Of a DNA stretch of 64,000 bases, positions 7,871 through 17,458 are shown piece by piece (within the stretch, counting starts at the first letter, position 1; every line of letters begins with the position of its first letter). The stretch covers positions 311,373-375,372 of the forward strand of contig NZ_LMLE01000001.1 of NCBI RefSeq assembly GCF_001422545.1. The letters run 5' to 3'. This DNA is from Pedobacter sp. Leaf41. Lineage in GTDB: Bacteria > Bacteroidota > Bacteroidia > Sphingobacteriales > Sphingobacteriaceae. Under the pieces are notes generated by a model. It saw nothing but the letters and a program-made list of their open reading frames with translations. It was not told the origin of the DNA and did not search any database. The position numbers and the translations under genes are program-made.

Positions 7871-9043
7871 ATGAGTAAAGAGGAAGTTGAAAAACTTTTA
7901 AAAAAATACAGCGTCGGCCTTTGTACTAAAGAAGAAAAAGCTTTGATAGAATCGTGGCACTTAAATGAGCTATCGGGTAAACATGCTGATCTAAACCATT
8001 CAGAATTGGCAGATGCCCGCAACCAAATGTGGGCTGCCATTCAAGAGGAAACACAAATTAAAAGCAGGCACAGTAAAACACTTTGGCTAAAGGTTGCTGC
8101 TGCGGCAGTAGTACTTTTCTTTATTGGTGTAGTTGTTAATTGGGAGGTTCAAAAAAATACGGAAACGAAGCAAGCCTTAAACAAAACAGAACAGAAAATT
8201 ATTAAGCCAGGAGGAAATAAAGCCACGCTAACCCTAGCCGATGGATCGAAAATTTCACTTACCGATGCTTCAAATGGAGTAATTGCAAGCCAAGCCGGAA
8301 TAAATATTACCAAAACTAAAAATGGCGAATTAATTTATACAGTTGCTTCGACTTTAAGCGCAAAGAAAGATTTATATAACACCATCGAAACGCCTCGTGG
8401 CGGGCAGTATCAGATTAATCTTCCTGATGGTACAAAAGTGTGGTTAAATGCAGAATCATCTTTAAGATATCCCGCGGCTTTTGATCAGACAAAAAGATTG
8501 GTTGAATTAAAAGGCGAGGCGTATTTTGAAGTGGCCAAGCGTTTGGATAAAAACAGCAAGAGAATTCCCTTTACAGTTAAAACGGAGTTAGCTTCTGGGA
8601 GAAACCAGGAAGTAGAGGTGTTGGGAACGCATTTTAATATCAACGCTTACAACAATGAGCCAGACAACAAAACAACTTTGTTGGAAGGTAGCGTGAAAAT
8701 TAAAAATCTTCAATCTACTAGATCAGCATTACTTAAGCCAGGTCAGCAGTCACTCATTAGCCCTTCATCGCCATCTATAATGGTTTCGGCAGTTGACGCC
8801 GAAGAAGCGATAGCCTGGAAAGATGGTTTCTTTAGCTTTAATGAAGAGAATATAGAAACGATTATGAATAAAATTGCCCGTTGGTACAATGTAGAAATTG
8901 ATTATCGTGGAAAAAAAATCAACAAAACTTTCGGTGGACGGATTTCTCGTTTCAACAGCGTAAATGAAGTGTTGGATATGCTTCAAACAACTGATGCGGT
9001 ACATTTTAAAATTGACGGAAGGAGGATTTTAGTTATGCCATAA
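7871..9043 (+). CDS. FecR family anti-sigma factor
   Basis: The 390-residue protein has a cytoplasmic N-terminus (about 1-63) that would hold the sigma factor, one membrane segment (LKVAAAAVVLFFIGVVVNW, about 67-85) and a periplasmic FecR domain with IETPRGGQYQINLPDGTKVWLNAESSLRYP and AYFEVA, followed by the DUF4974-type C-terminal domain (SFNEENIETIMNKIARWYNVEIDY). In this system the STN domain of the TonB-dependent receptor touches the periplasmic domain and frees the sigma factor. I prefer the ATG at 7871 to the adjacent GTG at 7868. Family call is firm. Confidence 0.95.
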   Translation: MSKEEVEKLLKKYSVGLCTKEEKALIESWHLNELSGKHADLNHSELADARNQMWAAIQEETQIKSRHSKTLWLKVAAAAVVLFFIGVVVNWEVQKNTETKQALNKTEQKIIKPGGNKATLTLADGSKISLTDASNGVIASQAGINITKTKNGELIYTVASTLSAKKDLYNTIETPRGGQYQINLPDGTKVWLNAESSLRYPAAFDQTKRLVELKGEAYFEVAKRLDKNSKRIPFTVKTELASGRNQEVEVLGTHFNINAYNNEPDNKTTLLEGSVKIKNLQSTRSALLKPGQQSLISPSSPSIMVSAVDAEEAIAWKDGFFSFNEENIETIMNKIARWYNVEIDYRGKKINKTFGGRISRFNSVNEVLDMLQTTDAVHFKIDGRRILVMP

Positions 9044-9192
9044 CCTATACGCTTTTCATCATCTTTGATAGTTTTAGAGTTCGGCTTAGCTAAAAAAACT
9101 GGAAGCGCGGCAACGCTCCCAGCTATAATAAAGGCCTTATTCTAATCGTAAAATTGTGAGATACAACTATTCTAAACCTAATAACCAAATAT

Positions 9193-12100
9193 ATGAATTT
9201 TTATACTGAATGGTTGCCCCAACCCAAAGGGCGCCTGTTTAAATTTCTGCTGATTATGAAATTGACTTTTGTCGTACTAATCACTTCCTTTTTACAGCTC
9301 AGTTACGGAGCTGCCAATGCACAAAACGTAACCCTATCAGAAAAAAATACCTCGCTCTTGAATGTTTTTCGTAAGCTAAACAAAAGCGTAGGTTATAACT
9401 TTCTATACGATCTCGATGTACTGAAAGAAGGAAAACCGGTAACTATCGAAATTAAAAATACCGATATTAAAGAAGCTTTAAGGCGCATTTTTAGCGAGCA
9501 ACCTTTGGGTTACACAATAAAAAATAACACCATTATTATTCACCGTAAGCCTATTGAAGGCATGCCGTTAATTATTCGATCATTTGTTGATATACGAGGA
9601 AAGGTAGTGGATGAAAACGGTCAGCCTATGGCAGGAGCCAGTGTTAAGGTAAAGGGTTCTAACCTTGGTGCAGTAACGGATGTAACTGGTGCATTTTCGT
9701 TAAAAGATGTAACTGAAGGTGCGATTTTAGTAGTGTCTTACATTGGTTACGAAAACAAGGAAGTTACGGCATCAAATGGATTAACGATAACACTTACTCC
9801 ACAAGCAGGTTTACTGGCTGATGCTGTTGTTATCGGCTACGGAACGCAAAAGAAAAGCGTAGTAACGGGTGCCATTGCATCAGTAAAAGCTACTGATTTG
9901 AAAGATATGCCTGTGGTGCGTATTGAACAATCTTTGCAAGGTAGAGCTTCGGGCGTAACGGTTACTACGAGCTCTGGTCAGCCTGGAGATGGCGGCGTAG
10001 TTAGAATTCGTGGTATTGCGAATATTAATAACGCCAATCCTTTATATGTAGTTGATGGAGTAGTGATTAACGGTGGGATCGAATTTTTAAATCAATCGGA
10101 TATAGAATCGATTGAGGTTTTAAAAGACGCCGCTTCGGCAGCTATTTATGGTACCCGTGCAGCAAATGGCGTTATCATTGTATCTACGAAAAAAGGCTCA
10201 AATACTGGTCGTATTCGTGTAGAATACAATAATTACATTGGTACGCAAGCTCCTTCTACCAACTTAAATTTATTAAATGCCACGCAATACGCCACCATTT
10301 ATAATGAATCGCAATTGGCAGATGGTGTGACAGGAGTTCGTTTCCCAAATCCGGCGCAGTACGGTGAAGGAACAGATTGGCAGGAAGCCGTATTTAACAA
10401 CAAAGCGATGATTCAAAACCACGATTTAAACATGAGCGGGGGTAATGATAAATCAGTTTATTACGGCTCTTTCAGTTATTTCGATCAGGATGGTATCGTG
10501 GCCACGCAAAATTCGAAGTTTAAAAGATTTACAGCCAGATTTAATTTCGAGCATAAAATCACCAAGAATATCAAATTTGGAAACTCAATCGGTTATACCC
10601 GAATCAATTCAATTGGCGTAAGTACCAACACCGAGTATGGTTCGCCATTAAGCCGTGCCATCAATATGGATCCAATTACACCAATTGTGGAGACTGATCC
10701 TGCAAAATATGGGTTACCAAAGTATCTCAATAATCCGGTGGTTAGAAATGATGCAGGTTTTCCTTATGGGATATCTGACTATGCACAATCCGAAATATTA
10801 AATCCGGTAGCAGCTTTGCAGGTTGCTCAAGGTAATTCGTGGAGCGATAAAGTAGTTGGAAATGCATTTGTTGAAGTTGAATTTTTAAAAGGATTGAAGC
10901 TGAGAAGTACAGGTGGTGTGGATTTAGCTTTCTGGGGAGGACAATCATTCCGTCCGATTTATTACCTGAATTCAATCAATCAATCTACTTTAACCGCTTA
11001 CACAAGAGATAGTAACCGCGGTTTGTTTTGGTCGCTGGAGAATACTTTGAGTTATGATAAAACTATTGGAAAGCATGTAATTACCGCCTTAGTGGGTTAC
11101 TCGGCGCAAAAAAACAAAGGCGAAACAAACGGTGGTATCAAAGAGGGTATTCCGGTTGATAACATTCGGGATGCTTCATTGCAATTTCCGGTAGCCAGAA
11201 CCAATTCGGATTTTTATGGCGGAGAATATCAAAACACTTTGAATTCCATATTTGGGAGGGTGATCTACAATTATGATGAGAAATATTTGTTCACAGGTAT
11301 CATCCGTAGAGATGGATCATCACGCTTCGGTCCAAACAATAAATACGGTTATTTTCCTTCAGGATCGGCTGGTTGGGTAGCTTCGAGAGAAGATTTCTGG
11401 CCAAAGAACAACATCGTAACCTTTTTAAAATTCCGTGGTTCTTATGGTGTTAACGGTAATGATAATATTCCTGATTTTAGCTACTTAGCAACCGTAAGCG
11501 GAGGAAGAAATTACTCATTAGGAACAGCATCTGGACAGACGTTAACCAATGGAGTAAGCCCGAATGCACTTTCCAATCCTGATTTAAAGTGGGAAGAAAC
11601 CTCATCTTTCGATCTAGGTTTCGATGCGACCTTGTTTGAAGGCATTACTTTATCAACCAGCTATTTCAATAAGAAAACTTATGGCATGTTATTGCAGCAA
11701 GTGGTTCCTTCTTATGTGGGCAACTCTGGTCCGTATGCCAATACAGCCGATTTATACAACCGCGGTTTCGAGATCGAATTAGGTTGGAACAAAAGAGTTG
11801 GTGAAGTAAGTTTTCGTATAGCAGGTAACGCAGCGTTCATCAAAAATGAAGTAACGCTGTTAGGAGCCGATAAAGATTACATACCAAGCAGGCAAACGAT
11901 TACGCCACAAAGTTTAGAGGTTACCCGTGTTGCGGTTGGCCAATCTGTCGATTCATTTTTCGGTTACCAAACTGCTGGCTTATTTCAAAACCAGGCAGAA
12001 ATTAACAATTACAAAAATGGTGCTGGCGCATTAATTCAGCCAAATGCAAAACCTGGCGATATTAAATTTTTGGATTTGAATGGCGACGGTGTAATTAGTG

Positions 12101-12612
12101 ATGCGGATAGAACTTTCTTAGGAAAATCTAACCCTAACTTTACTTATGGATTAACATTTTCAGCCAAATACAAAGGCTTTGATGTTTCCATTTTCGGCCA
12201 AGGTGTTTCTGGAAATATGATATTTAATGGTTTAAGAAGATTCGATTTAAGTCCATCAAACTATACCACTAACATTTTAAACCGTTGGACAGGTGAGGGA
12301 ACAAGCAATACGGTTCCTCGGGCTACATTGGCTGATGATAACAAAAATTATAGCCGTGTTTCTAATTTGTTTTTAGAGAGTGGTGCTTATTTCAGATTGA
12401 AAAACGTTCAGCTTGGATACACATTGCCAAAAACGCTTGTGAATAAAGTGGGCTTAGATAACCTTAAATTTTATGTAATGGCAAATAACCTATTTACGCT
12501 AACTAAATATAATGGTTACGATCCGGAAATTGGTGGTGGTAGTTTAGGTGTCGATCGCGGTTTCTATCCACAGGCAAGATCGTTCTTTGTAGGTGTAAAT
12601 GTTGGATTTTAA
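9193..12612 (+). CDS. SusC/RagA TonB-linked outer membrane transporter with STN domain
   Basis: 1139 residues. After a long signal region (hydrophobic core LTFVVLITSFLQLSYG, cleavage near AANAQ) comes a secretin/TonB short N-terminal (STN) domain (about 45-115), a carboxypeptidase D-like fold (DIRGKVVDENGQPMAGASVKVKG, about 127-200), the plug with the SusC motif (VRIRGIANINNANPLYVVDG) and a 22-strand barrel ending in RSFFVGVNVGF. It imports glycan oligomers across the outer membrane with SusD as lid. The STN domain marks it as a transducer that signals to FecR. The SusD gene starts 11 nt downstream. Confidence 0.97.
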   Translation: MNFYTEWLPQPKGRLFKFLLIMKLTFVVLITSFLQLSYGAANAQNVTLSEKNTSLLNVFRKLNKSVGYNFLYDLDVLKEGKPVTIEIKNTDIKEALRRIFSEQPLGYTIKNNTIIIHRKPIEGMPLIIRSFVDIRGKVVDENGQPMAGASVKVKGSNLGAVTDVTGAFSLKDVTEGAILVVSYIGYENKEVTASNGLTITLTPQAGLLADAVVIGYGTQKKSVVTGAIASVKATDLKDMPVVRIEQSLQGRASGVTVTTSSGQPGDGGVVRIRGIANINNANPLYVVDGVVINGGIEFLNQSDIESIEVLKDAASAAIYGTRAANGVIIVSTKKGSNTGRIRVEYNNYIGTQAPSTNLNLLNATQYATIYNESQLADGVTGVRFPNPAQYGEGTDWQEAVFNNKAMIQNHDLNMSGGNDKSVYYGSFSYFDQDGIVATQNSKFKRFTARFNFEHKITKNIKFGNSIGYTRINSIGVSTNTEYGSPLSRAINMDPITPIVETDPAKYGLPKYLNNPVVRNDAGFPYGISDYAQSEILNPVAALQVAQGNSWSDKVVGNAFVEVEFLKGLKLRSTGGVDLAFWGGQSFRPIYYLNSINQSTLTAYTRDSNRGLFWSLENTLSYDKTIGKHVITALVGYSAQKNKGETNGGIKEGIPVDNIRDASLQFPVARTNSDFYGGEYQNTLNSIFGRVIYNYDEKYLFTGIIRRDGSSRFGPNNKYGYFPSGSAGWVASREDFWPKNNIVTFLKFRGSYGVNGNDNIPDFSYLATVSGGRNYSLGTASGQTLTNGVSPNALSNPDLKWEETSSFDLGFDATLFEGITLSTSYFNKKTYGMLLQQVVPSYVGNSGPYANTADLYNRGFEIELGWNKRVGEVSFRIAGNAAFIKNEVTLLGADKDYIPSRQTITPQSLEVTRVAVGQSVDSFFGYQTAGLFQNQAEINNYKNGAGALIQPNAKPGDIKFLDLNGDGVISDADRTFLGKSNPNFTYGLTFSAKYKGFDVSIFGQGVSGNMIFNGLRRFDLSPSNYTTNILNRWTGEGTSNTVPRATLADDNKNYSRVSNLFLESGAYFRLKNVQLGYTLPKTLVNKVGLDNLKFYVMANNLFTLTKYNGYDPEIGGGSLGVDRGFYPQARSFFVGVNVGF

Positions 12613-12622
12613 TAATATAGAG

Positions 12623-14131
12623 ATGAAAACTAAACATATAAAATATTCGATAGCCATTTTGGCCATCATGCAGTTAATGGTTTCCTGCAAGAAAGACTTT
12701 CTGGAGTTAACGCCAAAAGGAACAGCGACAGAAGAAAACTTTTATCGCAATGAAACAGAAGTTTATCAAGGCCTGGTTGCCGTTTACGATGTAATGCAAT
12801 GGGGTACAAGTGGTGGCTATACCATGAAGCAGCCCTTGCTAAGTGCCGCATCTGATGATTGCTGGGCAGGCGGAGGTAATGCTTCAGATCAGCCAGGCTG
12901 GGTAGCATACGATAACTTCAATATGGATTCGAGGTTGGGTCCACAGGTGGGTTTATGGTCTAAAAATTTCACTGGAATAAACAGGGCGAATATCATTTTA
13001 GATAAAATTGAGAAAGCCACAAATTTAAGTGCTGCTTTTAAATCTAGAATAACAGCCGAAGCTAAGTTTTTACGTGCCTACTTCTATTTTGATTTAGTTC
13101 GGTTTTTTGGCAATGTTCCGTTAATTACCAAACAAATACCAACGGCCGATCTTTACACACAAACACAATCGGCGCCTGCAGCAATTTATGCACAAGTAGA
13201 GAAAGATTTGAGAGAAGCCTTTCCTAGTCTGCCGCCAACGGTAGCCGCTAATGAAAAAGGTAGAATTTCTAGAGGAACAGCGAAAGCATTATTAGGTAAG
13301 GTGTTACTTTTCCAAAATGACAATAGTAAATTGACAGAAGCCGCAACGCTATTTAATGATGTGAATAAAACCGGAAATGAATATGGTTATGCCTTGCTTC
13401 CAAATTATGCTGATATTTTCAGACCTGATAATAAATTTAATTCAGAAGTAATTTTAGAGATTCCTCATTCTACCTTATCTGCCTGGGGCGATTGGGGTTG
13501 GGTAAATGGTGGCGAAGGAAATGTTGCACCCCAATTTATTGGCATGGATAGCTATAATGGCGATACTTATTCTGCAGGATGGGGCTTTTGCCCTGTAACG
13601 CTCGATTTAGTAAATGCCATGAAAGCTGATCCACGTTTTGCAACTTCTATTATAGACGGCACTGCCCTAAAAGCTGCAGGTGCTACTTATACCGCTCGTT
13701 ATCAGAATACCGATTACTTCATTAAAAAATATGCGCCATTAAAGGCATATCGATCAAATAGTGGGGTTGCCGAATTAAACTGGCCAATAGATGAAATTGA
13801 AATGCGTTTAGCCGATACTTACCTAATGGAAGCAGAAGCTTTAGTAAGATCAGGAGGCAATGCAACGAGAGCTTTGGAATTATTAACTGCCGTTCGGGCT
13901 AGAGTAGGTTTAACCCCAGTACCTGCAACACTTGATAATATTTACAATGAGCGCAGACTTGAGTTGGCTTTTGAAGGACATCGGTTTTTCGATTTGGTAC
14001 GCACCAACAAAGCTGTTGCCGTGTTGGGTCCATTGGGTTTCAAAGCAGGCAAAAGCGAATTACTGCCAGTTCCTCAACAGGAAATCGACTTGACAAAAGG
14101 CGTAATTAAACAAAATCCAGGCTATAATTAA
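12623..14131 (+). CDS. SusD/RagB family glycan-binding lipoprotein
   Basis: 502 residues with a lipoprotein signal (IAILAIMQLMVSC, lipid Cys near residue 20) followed by KKDFLELTPKG, the classical SusD start. TPR-like helices include KFLRAYFYFDLVRFFGNVPLI, and the conserved end appears as NERRLELAFEGHRFFDLVR with a final KQNPGYN. SusD sits on the outer face of the SusC barrel and captures oligosaccharides. I use the ATG at 12623; an earlier in-frame start would overlap susC and spoil the signal peptide. It is followed after 11 nt by the PKD lipoprotein. Confidence 0.96.
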   Translation: MKTKHIKYSIAILAIMQLMVSCKKDFLELTPKGTATEENFYRNETEVYQGLVAVYDVMQWGTSGGYTMKQPLLSAASDDCWAGGGNASDQPGWVAYDNFNMDSRLGPQVGLWSKNFTGINRANIILDKIEKATNLSAAFKSRITAEAKFLRAYFYFDLVRFFGNVPLITKQIPTADLYTQTQSAPAAIYAQVEKDLREAFPSLPPTVAANEKGRISRGTAKALLGKVLLFQNDNSKLTEAATLFNDVNKTGNEYGYALLPNYADIFRPDNKFNSEVILEIPHSTLSAWGDWGWVNGGEGNVAPQFIGMDSYNGDTYSAGWGFCPVTLDLVNAMKADPRFATSIIDGTALKAAGATYTARYQNTDYFIKKYAPLKAYRSNSGVAELNWPIDEIEMRLADTYLMEAEALVRSGGNATRALELLTAVRARVGLTPVPATLDNIYNERRLELAFEGHRFFDLVRTNKAVAVLGPLGFKAGKSELLPVPQQEIDLTKGVIKQNPGYN

Positions 14132-14142
14132 TTAGATATACC

Positions 14143-15546
14143 ATGAAATTAAATTATATCATTAAACAAACCGCCGGGTTTTTAAGCCTGCTGTTTGTGC
14201 TAAGCTTTAGCGCTTGCAAAAAAGAAAATAACGATAAAGAGCTGGATGCTGCACCAACAACAGATCAAGTGAAGTTTACCATAACGCCGACCTCAACAAA
14301 TGCCAATGTGGTTACATTAGTCAATCAATCTCCTGGTTTTAAGGCCCTGTGGGATCTTGGCAATGGCGCTACAGCTGATGGAAATACAGTGACTGCATCT
14401 TATCCTCTCGCCGGAACTTACACCGTAAAATTAACAATTGCAACTGCAGGAGGTTCTGTTTCAAGCACCAAAACGGTAGTAATTGCAGCAACAAATCCTG
14501 CTATGTTAACTGATCCAGCCTTTACCACATTATCTGGTGGCTTATCTAATGCAGCAGGTTTCACCTGGGTTATTGATCAAAAATCTGCAGGTCATTTAGG
14601 TGTTGGTCCAATTACTTCGCAAGCACCCGATTGGTATCAGGCTGCGGCAGATGAAAAAAACGGACAGGGTTTTTACGATGATGAGATGACCTTTAACATG
14701 AATGCCTTAAAATATACCTACGATAATAAAGGAACAACCTTTGCCAACGCTGCAAATGCGCCTGGAATTGGTGGCCCCGCTGGATCAAATGATCCAACGG
14801 TAAACTATACGCCGGCAACCAACTTAACGTGGTTGATAACAGAAACCAATGGTGTAAAATACCTAACTATTTCTGGCGGAGGTTTTATCAGTTATTATTT
14901 GGGCGTATCTCAATATCAAATTTTATCGTTAAACGAGAATGAAATGTGGCTGCGTTGTTTAGATAAAGCAAATGCTGGAAATGCCTGGTATTTGAAACTC
15001 GTTAAAAAAGGTTATGTGCGGCCCGTAATTCAAAAACCATTGCAAGCGGCCAATTTAAGTGATGATTTCCAAGCTACGGCAAATTTTAGCTGGACTGCAG
15101 AGAATGTAGATTTTGTTAGGCCTTATGATAATCCTGCCAAGTTTCCAGTAAATACCTCTGCAAAAGTGGGTTATTACGAGAAAAAAGCAGGCGGCGACGG
15201 TCAGTATGGGAATTTAAATGTAACCATGCCATATCGATTTAACTTAGCCACTACAAATAAGGTGAGGTTAAAAGTTTTCTTCCCTGGCGGAAATGATTTC
15301 ACTAAAACACCAGCAACCGTTTCAGTAAAACTACAAAACTCTTTGCTGGGTGGCAATGCCTGGCAAACTCAAACCGAAATTGTGAAAACTTTAACGGCTG
15401 TTCAATATAATACATGGACGCAATTAGAGTTCGATTTTTCAGGTATCAGCGGGCAAACGCTCTACGATAAAATTGTGGTTCAGCTTGGTGGAGAAGGGCA
15501 TCCAAATCCAGGGCTCTTTTACATAGATGACTTCGAATTCAAATAA
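14143..15546 (+). CDS. PKD-domain surface lipoprotein (probable glycan-binding protein)
   Basis: 467 residues with a lipoprotein signal ending in LSFSACKKE. A PKD domain occupies about 40-120 (LWDLGNGATADGNTVTASYPLAGTYTVKLTI). The remainder (about 130-467) is Trp- and Gly-rich, with a last third (KVRLKVFFPGGNDFTKTPATVSVK to FYIDDFEF) resembling a beta-sandwich carbohydrate-binding module. Proteins in this slot, between SusD and the endo-glucanase, are commonly surface glycan-binding proteins (SusE-like position). No catalytic motif is seen. Binding of a beta-glucan is inferred from the neighbouring GH16 gene. It resembles nothing I can name more precisely. Confidence 0.75.
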   Translation: MKLNYIIKQTAGFLSLLFVLSFSACKKENNDKELDAAPTTDQVKFTITPTSTNANVVTLVNQSPGFKALWDLGNGATADGNTVTASYPLAGTYTVKLTIATAGGSVSSTKTVVIAATNPAMLTDPAFTTLSGGLSNAAGFTWVIDQKSAGHLGVGPITSQAPDWYQAAADEKNGQGFYDDEMTFNMNALKYTYDNKGTTFANAANAPGIGGPAGSNDPTVNYTPATNLTWLITETNGVKYLTISGGGFISYYLGVSQYQILSLNENEMWLRCLDKANAGNAWYLKLVKKGYVRPVIQKPLQAANLSDDFQATANFSWTAENVDFVRPYDNPAKFPVNTSAKVGYYEKKAGGDGQYGNLNVTMPYRFNLATTNKVRLKVFFPGGNDFTKTPATVSVKLQNSLLGGNAWQTQTEIVKTLTAVQYNTWTQLEFDFSGISGQTLYDKIVVQLGGEGHPNPGLFYIDDFEFK

Positions 15547-15555
15547 AATTGTGCT

Positions 15556-15586
15556 AGATCAGTTGGATTTTAAGGCCAGCTGATCT
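15556..15586. repeat. Hairpin between the PKD lipoprotein and GH16 genes
   Basis: AGATCAGTTGG (15556-15566) pairs with CCAGCTGATCT (15576-15586) through 11 bp with one G-T pair and a 9-nt loop. Only a short T-rich stretch follows. It may act as a weak terminator or an RNA processing/stability signal that lowers or protects the downstream GH16 message. Confidence 0.5.
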
Positions 15587-15598
15587 TTATATATCGAT

Positions 15599-16486
15599 AT
15601 GATGATCAAGACAAGAAAATATTTCACGAAACAAATTTTTGCTGCATTTGCTCTTGCTGTAATTTGGTTAAGTTCATGTTCTAAAGGCACTGATGATAAT
15701 GGTTTGGTATATGTTCCGCCAACACCTGCCGGCCCGCCAGTAGATAAAGGATGGACGTTTGAAACCTCACCAACCTGGGCCGATGAATTTACGAATACCG
15801 GAGCACCGTTAACAAGCAATTGGGATTACGATACTGGTGGAAGTGGCTGGGGCAACAACGAACTCCAGTTTTACACCAACACTACCAATAATGCCAATGT
15901 GGCGGGCGGGCTTTTAACCATCACAGCTAAGAAAGAAAGTATGGGTGGAAGAGATTATTCGTCAGCTAGAATGGTAACGAGAAATAAGCTGGATGCCTTA
16001 TATGGGCGTTTCGAAATAAAAGCGAAGCTGCCTTTTGGAAAAGGAACATGGCCAGCCATCTGGATGTTACCCACCGATCGCTTCTATGGAGATTGGCCAA
16101 AATCAGGAGAAATTGACATTATGGAGCATGTAGGTTACGACCAGGACATGGTTCATTTTACTACGCATACCGAAGCTTATTATTTTAAAATAAACACACA
16201 AAAATCGAGTACTAAAAAAATTGATGGCGTGAGCACTGCCTTTCATTTGTACCGCGTAGACTGGACGCCCTATGCCATTCGAGGCTATTTTGATGATGTG
16301 AAAGTTTTCGAGTTTGCTAACGAAGGTACCGGATACAAGGCCTGGCCTTTCGATAAAAAATTCCATTTGCTTTTAAACATTGCTGTTGGTGGCGATTGGG
16401 GAGGAGCTCAAGGTGTAGATGCTTCTATCTGGCCACAAAAAATGGAAGTAGATTATGTTCGCTATTATAAAATGATTGATAAGTAA
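15599..16486 (+). CDS. GH16 family endo-beta-glucanase lipoprotein (laminarinase-like)
   Basis: 295 residues. A lipoprotein signal (VIWLSSC, Cys27) anchors the enzyme. The GH16 catalytic signature EIDIMEH gives nucleophile E171, helper D173 and acid/base E176; aromatic-rich WPAIWMLP precedes it. The extra Met between the catalytic residues (EIDIME, beta-bulge type) is typical of laminarinases cutting beta-1,3- or mixed-linkage glucan rather than lichenases. It ends the locus and would cut surface glucan into fragments for the SusC/D pair. Two ATGs (15599, 15602) are equally possible. Substrate is an inference from motif and context. Confidence 0.92.
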   Translation: MMIKTRKYFTKQIFAAFALAVIWLSSCSKGTDDNGLVYVPPTPAGPPVDKGWTFETSPTWADEFTNTGAPLTSNWDYDTGGSGWGNNELQFYTNTTNNANVAGGLLTITAKKESMGGRDYSSARMVTRNKLDALYGRFEIKAKLPFGKGTWPAIWMLPTDRFYGDWPKSGEIDIMEHVGYDQDMVHFTTHTEAYYFKINTQKSSTKKIDGVSTAFHLYRVDWTPYAIRGYFDDVKVFEFANEGTGYKAWPFDKKFHLLLNIAVGGDWGGAQGVDASIWPQKMEVDYVRYYKMIDK

Positions 16487-16510
16487 TTTGCAGGTTAGTT
16501 TAATTGTTGA

Positions 16511-16538
16511 AGTCGTTCTGTTTGGAACGGCTTTTTTT
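16511..16538 (+). terminator. Terminator of the glucan locus
   Basis: AGTCGTTC (16511-16518) pairs with GAACGGCT (16525-16532) through 8 bp with one G-T pair; the arm is followed by a run of seven T. It lies 25 nt after the GH16 stop. Confidence 0.85.
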
Positions 16539-16639
16539 GCGTTTAGTCGTCAATGAAAATGTGTTTTAGCATTTTTCATGCTATAAAATGCCGAAATAAA
16601 TTCAGCGGAACGAGTTTAAAAAAATCCTGTTAAAAAAGA

Positions 16640-16670
16640 ACGGGGATAAATCATACCGACCTATCCCCGT
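16640..16670 (-). terminator. Terminator of the lysine/alanine-rich protein gene
   Basis: ACGGGGATA (16640-16648) and TATCCCCGT (16662-16670) form a perfect 9-bp stem. On the minus strand it is followed by TTCTTTTTT, as expected for a terminator of the gene ending at 16742. Confidence 0.75.
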
Positions 16671-16741
16671 CATCTAAATTAACGCTCTCAAATATATAAA
16701 CAGCTAAAAAGCCTATTTATTATATTGAGCAGAAAATATTT

Positions 16742-17329
16742 TTATTTTTTTGCTGCGGGCTTCTTTGCTGCCGCCTTAGGTTTCTTTTCAGTAGCTACTA
16801 TTTCTTCCTCAACCACAACTTTTTTCTTAGCTGGCGCTTTGGTTTTTTTTACTTCTGCAACTGTTTCTTCTGCAACCTCTTTTTTCTTAGCTGGTGCTTT
16901 AACCTTTTTTGGTGCTGCAACAACGTCTTCATCAGTAACTTCTGTTTTCTTTTTTACAGGTGCTTTAGCTTTTTTTGGTTCAGCAATAGTTTCTTCGGCT
17001 GCCACTTCTTTTTTCTTAGCTGGTGCTTTACGCTCAACGGCAGGAGCGTCAACTTTCACTTCCTCTTTGGTTTCTGCAGCTTTAGGAGCATCAATATTTT
17101 GTAAGTAGTTAACTAAAATTTGTCTTAAATAAACCTCTGGCTTTGGCATATTAATGATGTGGCCAGGTTCTTTATCCTGAGATTGTTTAATGTACGCAGA
17201 TTTAATTTTGCCCCAATCCTTCGAATAAAGTCTGATAAACATCTCTACAAATTGCTCGTCTGTATATTTTTTAGGCAACCTACCCAGCACTGCCTGAATT
17301 TTTTCTTCTTTTTTATGTAATACCGCCAT
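16742..17329 (-). CDS. Protein with a conserved N-terminal domain and Lys/Ala/Pro-rich tail
   Basis: 195 residues in two parts. The first ~85 (KKEEKIQAVLGRLPKKYTDEQFVEMFIRLYSKDW and following) look like a small helical globular domain. The last ~110 are low complexity: repeated APAKKK/KAPVKKK blocks separated by acidic patches (EVAEETVAE), ending in AAAKKPAAKK. Such tails recall histone H1-like bacterial proteins and other nucleic-acid-binding proteins, but no named family is recognised. I use the ATG at 17327-17329; a -7-like element (TATCTTTG, 17352-17345) lies just upstream. DNA or RNA binding is inference from charge only. Confidence 0.75.
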   Translation of the reverse strand: MAVLHKKEEKIQAVLGRLPKKYTDEQFVEMFIRLYSKDWGKIKSAYIKQSQDKEPGHIINMPKPEVYLRQILVNYLQNIDAPKAAETKEEVKVDAPAVERKAPAKKKEVAAEETIAEPKKAKAPVKKKTEVTDEDVVAAPKKVKAPAKKKEVAEETVAEVKKTKAPAKKKVVVEEEIVATEKKPKAAAKKPAAKK

Positions 17330-17344
17330 CGCTTTTATTTTGGG

Positions 17345-17352
17345 CAAAGATA
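17345..17352 (-). promoter_or_regulatory. -7 promoter element of the lysine-rich protein gene
   Basis: TATCTTTG on the minus strand matches TAnnTTTG, 15 nt upstream of the ATG at 17329. No clear TTG is seen at the right distance. The element overlaps the codons of a longer possible start, which supports the shorter one. Confidence 0.45.
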
Positions 17353-17458
17353 ACCGATATTACAGATAATCATGTAAATAGGGGATTTAAACTTTTATAA
17401 GTTCGAAAACGAGGAAAGTTTTAGTGGGGGTGGCGAGTATGAAACTTATCCTGCTCAT

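Noticed and set aside
9099..9122. Terminator between fecR and susC
   Set aside because: A 9-bp stem with a mismatch exists (CTGGAAGCG/CGCTCCCAG) but no T-run follows, and the genes are expected to be functionally linked.
15559..15819. Minus-strand frame (86 residues) over the GH16 start
   Set aside because: It overlaps the GH16 signal peptide region and shows no own features.
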